A stretch of DNA of 41,038 nucleotides from contig CAJXKY010000020.1 of NCBI GenBank assembly GCA_913055675.1, positions 1-41,038 on the forward strand, read 5' to 3'. The notes under the pieces were generated by a model. That model ran no database searches. It was not told the origin of the DNA and was given only the letters and a program-made list of their open reading frames with translations. Source of the DNA: an uncultured Halanaerobiales bacterium. Lineage in GTDB: Bacteria; Bacillota; Halanaerobiia; Halanaerobiales; M55B127. The position numbers were made by a program, and so were the translations under genes. Each line of letters opens with the position of its first letter. The stretch's first letter is position 1. Below are positions 18,356 to 26,663 of the stretch, one piece after another.

Positions 18356-18931
18356 ATGTCTGCAATTCCAAAAAAAGAAAAATATAAAATTGATCAAGAA
18401 CAATTAGTTAAGGAATTAAGAAAGTTTATTGACGAAGAAAGATTTCAAGATGATGAGTATATTGAGCGTATTAAATTTCGTTTAAATGAGATTCTTAAAG
18501 AAAATTATGGTGAACAAGAAAATTTAATAGAGGTGTTACACGAAGTACAGGGACTAATAGGTTTTATACCTAAATATATTCAAAAAGAGGTGGCTAAAGG
18601 TTTAGATTTAGCTCCAGGTGAGGTTAGTAGTGTCATTTCCTTTTATGCACATTTTTCTGAAAAGCCAAAAGGGAAATACCAAATAGCGATTTGTAAAGGT
18701 ACTGCTTGTTATGTGAAAGGTTCGGTTGATATTATTGACAGAATCAAAAAGGAATATGATTTAAAAGCAGGTGAATCCACAGATGATGGTTTATTTTCTC
18801 TTGAAATAGTTAGATGTTTAGGAGCCTGTGGTTTAGGACCGGTTATGACTGTAAACGGTAAGGCTCATGGACTATTAAATGCAGAAAAGGCAGTTAATAT
18901 ATTACAAAAATATGAAAACAATGAAATGTAA
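18356..18931 (+). CDS. NuoE-like 2Fe-2S subunit of NAD(P)-linked [FeFe] hydrogenase
   Basis: A 191-residue protein of the 24-kDa/NuoE family (called HydC or HndA in multimeric [FeFe] hydrogenases). The thioredoxin-like domain holds the 2Fe-2S ligands in CKGTACYVKG (C-x4-C) and CLGACGLGP (C-x3-C). It should pass electrons within the soluble hydrogenase complex. ATG 18356 is chosen over an upstream ATG at 18320, because AAGGGAGG lies 5 nt before it and homology begins after it. The N-terminal 40 residues are charged and not part of the fold. The NuoF-type gene starts 12 nt after its stop behind AAGGAGG. First gene behind the sigma-54 promoter. Confidence 0.93.
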   Translation: MSAIPKKEKYKIDQEQLVKELRKFIDEERFQDDEYIERIKFRLNEILKENYGEQENLIEVLHEVQGLIGFIPKYIQKEVAKGLDLAPGEVSSVISFYAHFSEKPKGKYQIAICKGTACYVKGSVDIIDRIKKEYDLKAGESTDDGLFSLEIVRCLGACGLGPVMTVNGKAHGLLNAEKAVNILQKYENNEM

Positions 18932-18943
18932 GGAGGTTTAAAT

Positions 18944-21900
18944 ATGCAAGCAATGGAAATTAATAGGATTACTTCCTATGATGGATTTAAAGATTACAAA
19001 AATTATCTTGGAAATGTTCAAAAAGAAGAACAGGCAACTAGAATATTAGTGGGGATGGGAACCTGTGGAATAGCAGCAGGAGCAGAAGAAGTTCATAAAG
19101 CAATTTTAGATGAAATTGATAAAAGAAATTTGAAAGACATTGAAATAACTAAAACTGGTTGTGTAGGGCTTTGTGCTAAGGAACCAGTAATAGAAATAAA
19201 ACAGGGAGATACCAGTGTACTTTATGGAGATGTAACTCCTGATCGAGCTAGAGAATTAGTTAACGAGAGTATAATAGAAGGGAATATAATAAAAGAATGG
19301 GAAATAGGTGAAGATGATTCATTTTTTGCTTCCCAAACTAGAATAGTTTTAGAAAACTGTGGAAAAATAGATCCTGAGAGTCTTGAAGAAGCAGTAATTA
19401 ATAATGCTTATGAAGGATTAGCAAAGGCTGTAAGTAAAATGGGACAACAGGAAGTTATAGATGAACTTAAAGATTCAAAACTAAGGGGAAGGGGTGGAGC
19501 AGGTTTCCCTACAGGTATAAAGTGGCAGTTTGCTTATGATAATGATAGTGATAAAAAATATGTAATCTGTAATGCAGATGAAGGTGATCCCGGTGCATTT
19601 ATGGATAGAAGTGTTTTAGAAGGAGATCCACACAAATTATTAGAAGGGATGGCTATTTGTGGATATGCAATTGGCGCTGATGAAGGATATATTTATTGTA
19701 GAGCCGAATACCCTTTAGCTATTAAACGACTAAAAAAAGCGATTAATGATGCTGAAGAACTAGGCTTATTAGGTGAAAACATATTAGGATCTGGTTTTGA
19801 CTTTAATATTTCATTAAGATTAGGTGCTGGAGCATTTGTATGTGGGGAAGAGACTGCCTTAATTGCGTCTATTGAAGGGCAAAGAGGTGAACCTAGACCT
19901 AAACCACCATTTCCTGCTCAATCCGGCTTAAACGGTAAACCTACAATAATAAATAATGTAGAAACTCTTTCAAATGTCTCAGATATAATTAGCAAAGGTG
20001 CTGATTGGTTTACTGGCTTTGGTACAGAAGATAGCCCTGGAACTAAAGTTTTTGCTTTAGCGGGTAAAATAAAAAATAATGGTTTGGTAGAAATACCGAT
20101 GGGAACTAAATTAGGTGAAATAATTTTTGATATCGGTGGTGGACTAGAGAATAATGGTACTTTTAAAGCTGCGCAAACAGGAGGTCCCTCGGGTGGATGT
20201 ATTCCGATAGAATATTTAAATGTACCAATTGATTATGAATCATTACAGGAACTAGGTACTATTATGGGCTCCGGTGGACTTATCGTGATGGATGAACAGA
20301 CCTGTATGATAGATTTAGCAAAATATTTTGTTGATTTCTGTAAAGATGAATCTTGTGGTAAATGTACCCCTTGTAGGATAGGTACTACAAGAATGTTGGA
20401 AGTATTAGAAAGGATTTCTAATGGAGAAGGGACGTTACAAGATCTTGATTTATTAGAAGAAATGGGGGAAGTAATACAAGATTCTGCCTTTTGTGGTTTG
20501 GGACAAACTGCTCCTAATCCCGTAATGAGTACTTTAAGATATTTCAGGGAAGAATATGAAGAACATATTCTAGATAATTATTGTGAAGCTTCAAGATGTG
20601 CTTCTATGTTTGATTCACCATGTCAAAATGCTTGTCCAGCTAATGTAGATGTACCATTATATATTGATTTTATTAGGCAGGGAAAATATAAACAAGCCTA
20701 TAAAGTTATTCAAAAAGAAAATCCATTGGCCTTAATATGTGGACGAGTTTGCTATAACCTTTGTGAGGGTGCATGTAATAGGAATTCAATTGACGAAGCT
20801 TTGGCAATTAGAGAACTAAAGAGATTTGCCAGTGATTATGTTATGAAAAATGAAGGTGGTTTTCCTGTCCCTGAAGTGAAGGAAGAAAAAAACAAGAAAG
20901 TAGCAGTAGTAGGTTCAGGACCTTCAGGATTAACAACTGCTTTTTATTTAAGGAAAAAAGGTTATGATGTGACTATATTTGAAGCCTTACCTGTAGTGGG
21001 AGGTATGTTAGCAGTAGGTATACCTGAATATAGATTACCAAAAGATTTATTAAACGAAGAGATAACAGTTTTAACTACAATGGGTGTAGAAATAATAGTT
21101 GATACAAAGGTTGGAGAAGATATAACTTTAAAAGAATTAAAAGAACAAGGTTTTGAAGCATTATACATGGGAGTAGGAGCTCACCAGGATCGCGAATTAA
21201 ATATTGAAGGCAAAGAATTAGATGGTGTATATTCTGGTGTAGATATATTAAGAGATATAAACTTAGGTAAAGATCTGAATATGAAGAATAAAAAAGTAGC
21301 AATTGTTGGAGGAGGTAATGTAGCAATTGATGTAGCTCGAAACATGGTTAGACTTGGGGCTGAAGAAGTAAATGTAGTTTACAGGCGTACATTAGATGAT
21401 ATGCCAGCCCATAGAGAAGAAATTGAAGAGGCCCAATATGAACAAGTGAAAATGAACTGTTTAGTTAATCCAGTAAAAATAAAAGGTAATAATGGTCAAG
21501 TTCAAGCAATTGAATGTGTAGAAATTGAAGGTGGTGAGTTCGATACAAGTGGACGTAGAAAACCAAAAGAAATACCTGGTTCGAACTTTACCATGGAAGC
21601 CGATGTTGTAGTATCAGCAATCGGACAAAATGTTGAATGTAACTTTAATTGTCAAGAGGTAGAAGTTGAGGTTAATGATAGTAATTTAATAGAGACTGAT
21701 GAACAGTTACAAACCAATTTAGATTGGATATTTGCCGGCGGAGATTGTGTTAAAGGTCCTTCTACTGTTATTGAATCAATTAAGGATGGTAAAGATGCTG
21801 CCCGAGAAATTGATATGTACTTGGGTGGAGACGGCAATATTATAACTGAGATGGATATAGAAAGAGAACTTTCTGGTCCAATATTAGAAGAAGAAAAACC

Positions 21901-22033
21901 AAGAGTAAAAATGCCTACCATCTTATTATCAGAAAGAAAACGTGGCTTTAAAGAAGTTGAAAAAGGTTATTCTGAAGATATGGCGGTAGAAGAATCCAGA
22001 AGATGTCTACGCTGTGATGTAGAGATTAAGTAA
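18944..22033 (+). CDS. NuoF-like hydrogenase subunit fused to a GltD/NfnB-type NADPH oxidoreductase
   Basis: A 1029-residue fusion. Residues 30-130 are a thioredoxin-like ferredoxin domain (C41, C73, C77). Residues about 145-540 are NuoF: FMN/NADH motif RGRGGAGFPTG (181-191), CNADEGDPGAFMDR (209-222), and the 4Fe-4S site C471, C474, C477, C517. The usual C-terminal ferredoxin pair of HydB/HndC is replaced by a cysteine-rich linker (C547, C552, C560, C564, C599, C603, C607, C611) of the kind found in GltD and dihydropyrimidine dehydrogenase. That is followed by an FAD domain (GSGPSG, 657-662) and a nucleotide domain (GGGNVAIDVAR, 789-799) with YRR at 813-815, the arginine pair that favours NADPH. 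It probably links NADH and NADPH to the hydrogenase. That it bifurcates electrons is inference from family. Confidence 0.92.
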   Translation: MQAMEINRITSYDGFKDYKNYLGNVQKEEQATRILVGMGTCGIAAGAEEVHKAILDEIDKRNLKDIEITKTGCVGLCAKEPVIEIKQGDTSVLYGDVTPDRARELVNESIIEGNIIKEWEIGEDDSFFASQTRIVLENCGKIDPESLEEAVINNAYEGLAKAVSKMGQQEVIDELKDSKLRGRGGAGFPTGIKWQFAYDNDSDKKYVICNADEGDPGAFMDRSVLEGDPHKLLEGMAICGYAIGADEGYIYCRAEYPLAIKRLKKAINDAEELGLLGENILGSGFDFNISLRLGAGAFVCGEETALIASIEGQRGEPRPKPPFPAQSGLNGKPTIINNVETLSNVSDIISKGADWFTGFGTEDSPGTKVFALAGKIKNNGLVEIPMGTKLGEIIFDIGGGLENNGTFKAAQTGGPSGGCIPIEYLNVPIDYESLQELGTIMGSGGLIVMDEQTCMIDLAKYFVDFCKDESCGKCTPCRIGTTRMLEVLERISNGEGTLQDLDLLEEMGEVIQDSAFCGLGQTAPNPVMSTLRYFREEYEEHILDNYCEASRCASMFDSPCQNACPANVDVPLYIDFIRQGKYKQAYKVIQKENPLALICGRVCYNLCEGACNRNSIDEALAIRELKRFASDYVMKNEGGFPVPEVKEEKNKKVAVVGSGPSGLTTAFYLRKKGYDVTIFEALPVVGGMLAVGIPEYRLPKDLLNEEITVLTTMGVEIIVDTKVGEDITLKELKEQGFEALYMGVGAHQDRELNIEGKELDGVYSGVDILRDINLGKDLNMKNKKVAIVGGGNVAIDVARNMVRLGAEEVNVVYRRTLDDMPAHREEIEEAQYEQVKMNCLVNPVKIKGNNGQVQAIECVEIEGGEFDTSGRRKPKEIPGSNFTMEADVVVSAIGQNVECNFNCQEVEVEVNDSNLIETDEQLQTNLDWIFAGGDCVKGPSTVIESIKDGKDAAREIDMYLGGDGNIITEMDIERELSGPILEEEKPRVKMPTILLSERKRGFKEVEKGYSEDMAVEESRRCLRCDVEIK

Positions 22034-22046
22034 AGGAGGCTAAAAA

Positions 22047-23759
22047 ATGGCTGAAGAAAAAATTAAACTGTATATAGATAATATACCCGTAGAAGTGAAC
22101 AAAGGAGAAACAATACTTAAAGCAGCTGAAAAAGCAGGCAAATATATTCCTACTTTATGCTATTTAGAGGATATAAATGAACTAGGAGCATGTAGGGTAT
22201 GTGTTGTTGAATTAAAAGATTCTGATCAAATAGTTGCTTCTTGTACAACACCTGCTCAAGAAGATATGCAAGTTAAAACAAATTCTAAAAAAGTTAGAGA
22301 TACGCGAAAAATGAACATGGAATTTTTACTATCAGACCATGATGTGAATTGTACCTCTTGTATAAGGAATGAAGACTGTGAATTAAGAGAAGTAGCTGAA
22401 TTCATGGGGATTAGAGATATTAGATTTACGGGAGAGAAAAATCATAGGGAAGTAGATAAATCCACTCCTTCAATAATGAGGGATCCTGATAAATGTATAT
22501 TATGTCGGAGATGTGTTTCTGTTTGTGAAAACATACAGTCTGTCAAGGCAATAGTACCGGATGGCAGGGGGTTTGAAACCACAGTAAATCCCTCCTTTTA
22601 TGATGAACTTGGTGATAGCCCCTGTGTATATTGTGGCCAATGTTCAACTGTCTGCCCTACTGGAGCAATTACAGAAGTAGAATACACTGAAGAAGTATGG
22701 GATGCTATCTTTGATACTGATAAACATGTAGTAGTTCAGACTGCTCCAGCTGTCAGAGTTGGATTGGCCGAAGCATTTAATGCTGAACCCGGTACTATTG
22801 TAACTGGACAGATGGTAGCAGCCTTGAAAAAATTAGGTTTTGACAAGGTGTTTGATACTAACTTCACGGCAGATCTTACTATAATGGAAGAAGGAACTGA
22901 GTTAATAGAGAGAATAAATAATGGTGGTACATTACCTTTATTTACATCCTGTAGTCCGGGGTGGATAAAATTTCTAGAACATCAGTATCCAGAAGCAATA
23001 GACCATCTTTCAAGTTGTAAATCACCACAACAGATGTTTGGAGCCGTAGCAAAAAGTTATTATGCTGAAAAAAATAATATAGATAAAGAGGACTTGGTTG
23101 TAGTTTCAATAATGCCCTGTACAGCTAAGAAATTTGAAGCAACAAGAGATGAAATGAGTGAAGATGTAGATTATTCCCTTACAACTAGAGAACTAGGTAG
23201 GATGATCAAACAAGCAGGACTTGATATAATGAATCTTGAGAAAGAAAAACATGATGAATTACTTGGTGTTTCTTCGGGTGCTGCAGATATATTTGGTGCT
23301 ACTGGTGGAGTAATGGAAGCAGCTTTAAGAACTGCTTATGAAATATTGACCGGGGAAGAGTTGAAAAAAATCGATTTTGACCAGGTTAGAGGACTTAAAG
23401 GACTTAAAGAAGCTTCAGTAATGATAAATGATATGGAAATTAAAGTAGCTGTAGCTCACGGTTTAGGAAATGCCAGAATAATTTTAGATAAAATGAAAAA
23501 TGGAGAGGAGTATCATTTTGTTGAATTCATGGCATGTCCTGGTGGTTGTATTGGTGGCGGTGGCCAACCTCTTGCAGCTTCAGAGAATGTCTTAGAGAGA
23601 AGAATGAATGCGATTTATGATATTGATAGAAAGAAAAAATTAAGAAAGTCACATGAAAACCCATATATTCAGAAAATATATGAAGAATATTTTGAAGAGC
23701 CCGGGAGCCATAAGGCTCATAAATTACTTCATACTACTTATCAATCCAGAGGTATATAA
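22047..23759 (+). CDS. catalytic [FeFe] hydrogenase subunit (HydA/HndD type)
   Basis: A 570-residue group A hydrogenase that makes or consumes H2. N-terminal 2Fe-2S domain (C38, C49, C52, C66), His-Cys 4Fe-4S site (H98, C102, C105, C111), two 4Fe-4S sites (C150, C153, C156, C160; C193, C196, C199, C203), then the H-cluster domain: L1 TSCSPGW (C302), L2 MPCTAKK (C358), L3 ACPGGCIGGGGQP (C497, C501). L1 reads CS rather than the textbook CC, a form I recall from other NAD-linked enzymes. A C-terminal small-subunit domain (about 515-570) is fused. It starts at ATG 22047 behind AAAGGAGG. The maturases HydE, HydF and HydG are not in the window. rex starts 1 bp after its stop. Confidence 0.95.
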   Translation: MAEEKIKLYIDNIPVEVNKGETILKAAEKAGKYIPTLCYLEDINELGACRVCVVELKDSDQIVASCTTPAQEDMQVKTNSKKVRDTRKMNMEFLLSDHDVNCTSCIRNEDCELREVAEFMGIRDIRFTGEKNHREVDKSTPSIMRDPDKCILCRRCVSVCENIQSVKAIVPDGRGFETTVNPSFYDELGDSPCVYCGQCSTVCPTGAITEVEYTEEVWDAIFDTDKHVVVQTAPAVRVGLAEAFNAEPGTIVTGQMVAALKKLGFDKVFDTNFTADLTIMEEGTELIERINNGGTLPLFTSCSPGWIKFLEHQYPEAIDHLSSCKSPQQMFGAVAKSYYAEKNNIDKEDLVVVSIMPCTAKKFEATRDEMSEDVDYSLTTRELGRMIKQAGLDIMNLEKEKHDELLGVSSGAADIFGATGGVMEAALRTAYEILTGEELKKIDFDQVRGLKGLKEASVMINDMEIKVAVAHGLGNARIILDKMKNGEEYHFVEFMACPGGCIGGGGQPLAASENVLERRMNAIYDIDRKKKLRKSHENPYIQKIYEEYFEEPGSHKAHKLLHTTYQSRGI

Positions 23760-23760
23760 T

Positions 23761-24378
23761 ATGAAGAAGGTTCCCGAGGCTACTATCAGACGTTTGTTTT
23801 ATTATTATCGTTGTCTTAAAAATGATCATTCAGAATCACCCAAATACATTTGTTCAGATACACTCGGGAATAAAACAGGAATAAAATCAACTTTATTGAG
23901 ACGTGATTTATCCTTTTTTGGTCACATGGGCCATAAAGGTAAAGGTTACCAAAGAGATGAACTCGAAAATAAATTAAAAAATATAATGGGAATAGACCAA
24001 CAGCACGAAATAGCATTAATTGGAGCAGGAAATATAGGAAAAGCTTTAGTTAAATATAAGAAATTTAGAGAATTAGGTTTATATATTACAGAAATATTTG
24101 ATAATGATTTGGATAAAATAGGACGGCGTGTTGGGGGATATATAGTAAAAAATGTTAAATACTTAAAAGAATCATTAGAAAAAAACAATATTAAAATAGT
24201 GATTTTAGCAATTGATGAAGAAGAAAGCGATGAGATAATTACTCAATTACAAGAGATAGATATTAAAGCAATCTGGAATCTCTCCTCAGCACAATTAGAT
24301 TTGGACCAAAATGTAATTATTATTAAAGAAGATTTATGCTGTAGTCTTGGTAGTTTAATATGTAAAATGAATAATTAA
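23761..24378 (+). CDS. rex: Rex-type NADH/NAD+-sensing transcriptional repressor
   Basis: A 205-residue Rex. N-terminal winged helix with VPEATIRRLFYYYRCL (4-19), the recognition region IKSTLLRRDLSFFG (41-54) and the KGKGY wing. The Rossmann domain has GAGNIGKAL (88-96) and the acidic end of strand 2 at FDND (113-116), which fits NAD(H). The C-terminal swap helix is a little divergent (KEDLCCSLGSLI). An upstream in-frame start inside hydA exists, but ATG 23761 gives the normal Rex N-terminus. Its ribosome site is weak (AGAGG) and it follows the hydA stop by one base, so it is probably translated by coupling. Being last in the hydrogenase operon, it is well placed for feedback. The slightly divergent sequence could mean a second, local Rex copy. 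Confidence 0.88.
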   Translation: MKKVPEATIRRLFYYYRCLKNDHSESPKYICSDTLGNKTGIKSTLLRRDLSFFGHMGHKGKGYQRDELENKLKNIMGIDQQHEIALIGAGNIGKALVKYKKFRELGLYITEIFDNDLDKIGRRVGGYIVKNVKYLKESLEKNNIKIVILAIDEEESDEIITQLQEIDIKAIWNLSSAQLDLDQNVIIIKEDLCCSLGSLICKMNN

Positions 24379-24382
24379 CATT

Positions 24383-24415
24383 AACGGGTTCCTTTAAGGG
24401 GCCCGTTTTCCTTTT
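24383..24415 (+). terminator. intrinsic terminator of the hydrogenase-rex operon
   Basis: Stem AACGGG..CC / GG..CCCGTT with a small TTTAA loop is followed by TTTTCCTTTTG. Confidence 0.85.
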
Positions 24416-24436
24416 GTTTTTAAAGGTAATTGTAAA

Positions 24437-24465
24437 TTGATATGGTTATAGACCTATGATATAAT
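24437..24465 (+). promoter_or_regulatory. sigma-A type promoter of the rRNA methyltransferase gene
   Basis: TTGATA (24437-24442) and a perfect TATAAT (24460-24465) are 17 nt apart. The start point would be near 24472, about 35 nt before the AGGAG. Confidence 0.7.
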
Positions 24466-24519
24466 AACTAAGAGAACAATTCGATAATTTTAATATTATT
24501 TATTATAGGAGTTGTTATT

Positions 24520-25890
24520 ATTACAAAAAAAGAGGCTAATAAAAAACATGTAATTGAAATCAATAAAATCACTTATGGTGGAGATGGTATTGGTCATTTA
24601 CCTTCTGGCAAAGTAGTATTTGTATCTAAAACTATACCTGGAGAAAAACATTTGATAGAGGTCACAAAAGAAAAAAAGTCATATGCACAGGGAAGAAGTA
24701 TTAAAAGATTAAAAGATTCTAAAGCTAGAATTGAAGCTAAGTGTGAAATATTTGAAGAATGTGGTGGTTGTCAGTGGCAGCATATTAACTATGAAAAGCA
24801 AAAAGAATTTAAAGAAGAAATTTTACGAGAATCTTTGCAAAGAATTGGTAAATTTGATGAAATGAATATCGAATCTATTAAAGGAGTAGACCATCCCTGG
24901 TTTTATAGAAATAAATCTGTTATTCCATTTCAAAAAAATGAAGAAGGAGAAATTATAGCAGGGTTTTATAAAAGGGGAACTCACCAGGTAGTTGATAATC
25001 ACACCTGTTATATCCAACATCAATTGATTAATAGGATAAAGAGATATACTTTGAAATTATTAAATCAAGAAGATTCAATAACTGTTTATGATGAGGATGA
25101 TTTAACGGGATTATTGCGTCATCTTCATATTAGAGTTGGTGTTTGTACTAATCAAGCTTTATTAACTTTTATAACAACCGATAAAGAATTCGATCAGTTA
25201 GAAGAGATAGCGAAAATATTAATGGAAGAAATTCCTGAATTAACTGGTGTAGTTAGAAATATTAATGATAAAGACACAAATGTTTTAACTGGTAACAAAA
25301 GTTATTTAATACAAGGTGAGGATTTTATTTATGATTATATTGGAAATAGAAAATATAAAATAACTCAAGATTCATTCTTTCAAATAAATACTCTCCAAAC
25401 TAAAAAATTATATAATACTGTACAAGAATATATCAATTTAAGTGGTGAGGAAGTTATAGTAGACGCTTATTCTGGTATAGGTAGCATTGCAATTTATTTA
25501 AATGATAATTATAAAGAAATAATTGGCATTGAAAGTAATGAGAAAGCAGTTGAAGATAGTATACATAATGTATCCATGAATGAACTAGATAATTGCCAGT
25601 TTATCTCTGGGGATGTAACTGAACAAATACCGAAATTAATCAATAATGATAATAAACCTGATGTAGTTATTTTTGATCCCCCTCGGAGTGGATTGAATGA
25701 TGAAATCATCAATACTGTGATTGAACAAAGTATAAAAGAAATAATTTATGTTTCATGTAATCCCACTACTCTTGCACGGGATTTGAAGAAGCTTAATGAT
25801 TATTACAATATAAAGAAAATACACCCGGTTGATATGTTTCCACAAACATATCACATTGAAACCGTTGTGAAATTGAGGAGGAGAACTTAA
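24520..25890 (+). CDS. 23S rRNA (uracil-C5)-methyltransferase, RlmD/RumA family, with no usual start codon
   Basis: A SAM-dependent m5U methyltransferase of about 456 residues. An N-terminal TRAM domain (ITYGGDGIGHLPSGKVVFV) precedes a 4Fe-4S site (C75, C81, C84, C163), a SAM motif DAYSGIGS, DPPRSGL and the catalytic cysteine in VSCNP (about C412); numbering assumes a start at 24520. The open frame begins after TAA 24469 and has no ATG, GTG or TTG until TTG 24652, which would remove most of the TRAM domain. AGGAG at 24507-24511 is 8 nt before ATT 24520 and 5 nt before ATT 24517, so one of these is the likely start. A single-base error or shift in the A7 run at 24524-24530 is the alternative. 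The target base cannot be assigned. The stop overlaps the next ATG. Confidence 0.85.
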   Translation: MTKKEANKKHVIEINKITYGGDGIGHLPSGKVVFVSKTIPGEKHLIEVTKEKKSYAQGRSIKRLKDSKARIEAKCEIFEECGGCQWQHINYEKQKEFKEEILRESLQRIGKFDEMNIESIKGVDHPWFYRNKSVIPFQKNEEGEIIAGFYKRGTHQVVDNHTCYIQHQLINRIKRYTLKLLNQEDSITVYDEDDLTGLLRHLHIRVGVCTNQALLTFITTDKEFDQLEEIAKILMEEIPELTGVVRNINDKDTNVLTGNKSYLIQGEDFIYDYIGNRKYKITQDSFFQINTLQTKKLYNTVQEYINLSGEEVIVDAYSGIGSIAIYLNDNYKEIIGIESNEKAVEDSIHNVSMNELDNCQFISGDVTEQIPKLINNDNKPDVVIFDPPRSGLNDEIINTVIEQSIKEIIYVSCNPTTLARDLKKLNDYYNIKKIHPVDMFPQTYHIETVVKLRRRT

Positions 25891-26162
25891 TGGATGCATT
25901 TTTACTAGTAATTTTTATAATTGTTGGATTTGCAGGTTTAATATTCCAGGTTGACGCTGGAGCCTTTGTTGGTTTGAGTTTAGCACCATGGCAGATTATA
26001 AAGTTAGATATTGGTAAGAAAATCAGTTTATATGCTATTATTCTTTCTACTTTGATAGGTGGAATATACTTTATAGCAATTTCAAGATGGCTATTATTTT
26101 TATTGTTTTTACTCATTGAAGTTTATAATTATTGGGGTTATAGAAAAAGATATCAAAAATAA
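25890..26162 (+). CDS. small membrane protein of unknown function
   Basis: A 90-residue protein with three hydrophobic stretches (about 3-20, 43-62 and 66-80) and a basic C-terminus (YRKRYQK). I do not recognise a family. The start ATG overlaps the stop of the methyltransferase gene (TAATG), and GAGGAGG lies just upstream, so it is translated in the same message. No catalytic motif is visible. Confidence 0.6.
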   Translation: MDAFLLVIFIIVGFAGLIFQVDAGAFVGLSLAPWQIIKLDIGKKISLYAIILSTLIGGIYFIAISRWLLFLLFLLIEVYNYWGYRKRYQK

Positions 26163-26163
26163 C

Positions 26164-26191
26164 TTGACTTATTTTTTAAATATGATATAAA
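26164..26191 (+). promoter_or_regulatory. sigma-A type promoter of the FmdB-type gene
   Basis: TTGACT (26164-26169) and TATAAA (26186-26191) are 16 nt apart. The leader of about 75 nt is AT-rich. Confidence 0.6.
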
Positions 26192-26272
26192 TTATAAGTA
26201 TAGGAAAGGTTGTTTTTTAATATTATAATTAAAAGAAATTATATAGTAAATGTTGTAAGGAGGTTATAATGT

Positions 26273-26545
26273 ATGCCGACTTATTTATATGAGTGTGAAA
26301 ATTGTGGACGTTTTGAGGAATTTCAAAGTATTACTGAAGATTCATTAGAAAATTGTCCTGAATGTGGAGAAAGTGTTAAAAAAATAATTGGAGCTCCTGG
26401 AATTATTTTTAAAGGATCTGGTTTTTATTCAACAGATAACGATGGAGGTTCAACAGTTACTCAAAATAGTTCTGAAGAAAATAATGAGGGAACTAAAAAT
26501 ACTGATAAGAAGGTTAAAACAAAAGGTAATGAAAAAGCTTCATAA
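26273..26545 (+). CDS. FmdB-type zinc-ribbon protein
   Basis: A 90-residue protein starting MPTYLYECENCGRFEEFQSI, with a CENC ... CPECG pair that forms a zinc ribbon (about residues 8-34), then the typical IIGAPGIIFKGSGFYSTDN segment and a low-complexity polar, charged tail. FmdB-family proteins are small putative regulators or metal-binding proteins, and their function is poorly known. An ATG at 26269 is out of frame. ATG 26273 follows AAGGAGG at 9 nt. Confidence 0.88.
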   Translation: MPTYLYECENCGRFEEFQSITEDSLENCPECGESVKKIIGAPGIIFKGSGFYSTDNDGGSTVTQNSSEENNEGTKNTDKKVKTKGNEKAS

Positions 26546-26551
26546 TAACGT

Positions 26552-26580
26552 TTGACAAACTAGTCGATATTTGTTAATCT
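26552..26580 (+). promoter_or_regulatory. possible promoter of the glycine betaine transporter operon
   Basis: A perfect TTGACA (26552-26557) starts 7 nt after the fmdB stop. With 17-nt spacing the -10 would be TAATCT (26575-26580), a moderate match. The following hairpin would then lie at the very 5' end of the message. Confidence 0.45.
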
Positions 26581-26587
26581 TTATAAC

Positions 26588-26630
26588 GGTTCAGGTAGTA
26601 TGTGATGCACATATTTGTCTGAACCTTTTT
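26588..26630 (+). terminator. two-part hairpin with T run: fmdB terminator or attenuator before proV
   Basis: Outer stem GGTTCAG / CTGAACC and inner stem TATGTG / CACATA with ATG loop, separated by a small internal loop, then TTTTT. It can end fmdB transcription, and it also lies between the TTGACA element and proV. Confidence 0.8.
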
Positions 26631-26663
26631 GTTTGCTCATTAAAAATTAGGGGAGGAAGCAAT

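Noticed and set aside
23653..23760. Extension of Rex back into the hydrogenase gene (from 23653)
   Set aside because: The extra residues are simply hydA in another frame; the Rex family begins at KKVPEAT right after ATG 23761.
26571..26663. 93-bp N-terminal extension of the betaine ATPase (from 26571)
   Set aside because: It runs through the terminator-like hairpin, lacks a ribosome site and has no similarity to ProV; ATG 26664 has GGGGAGG.
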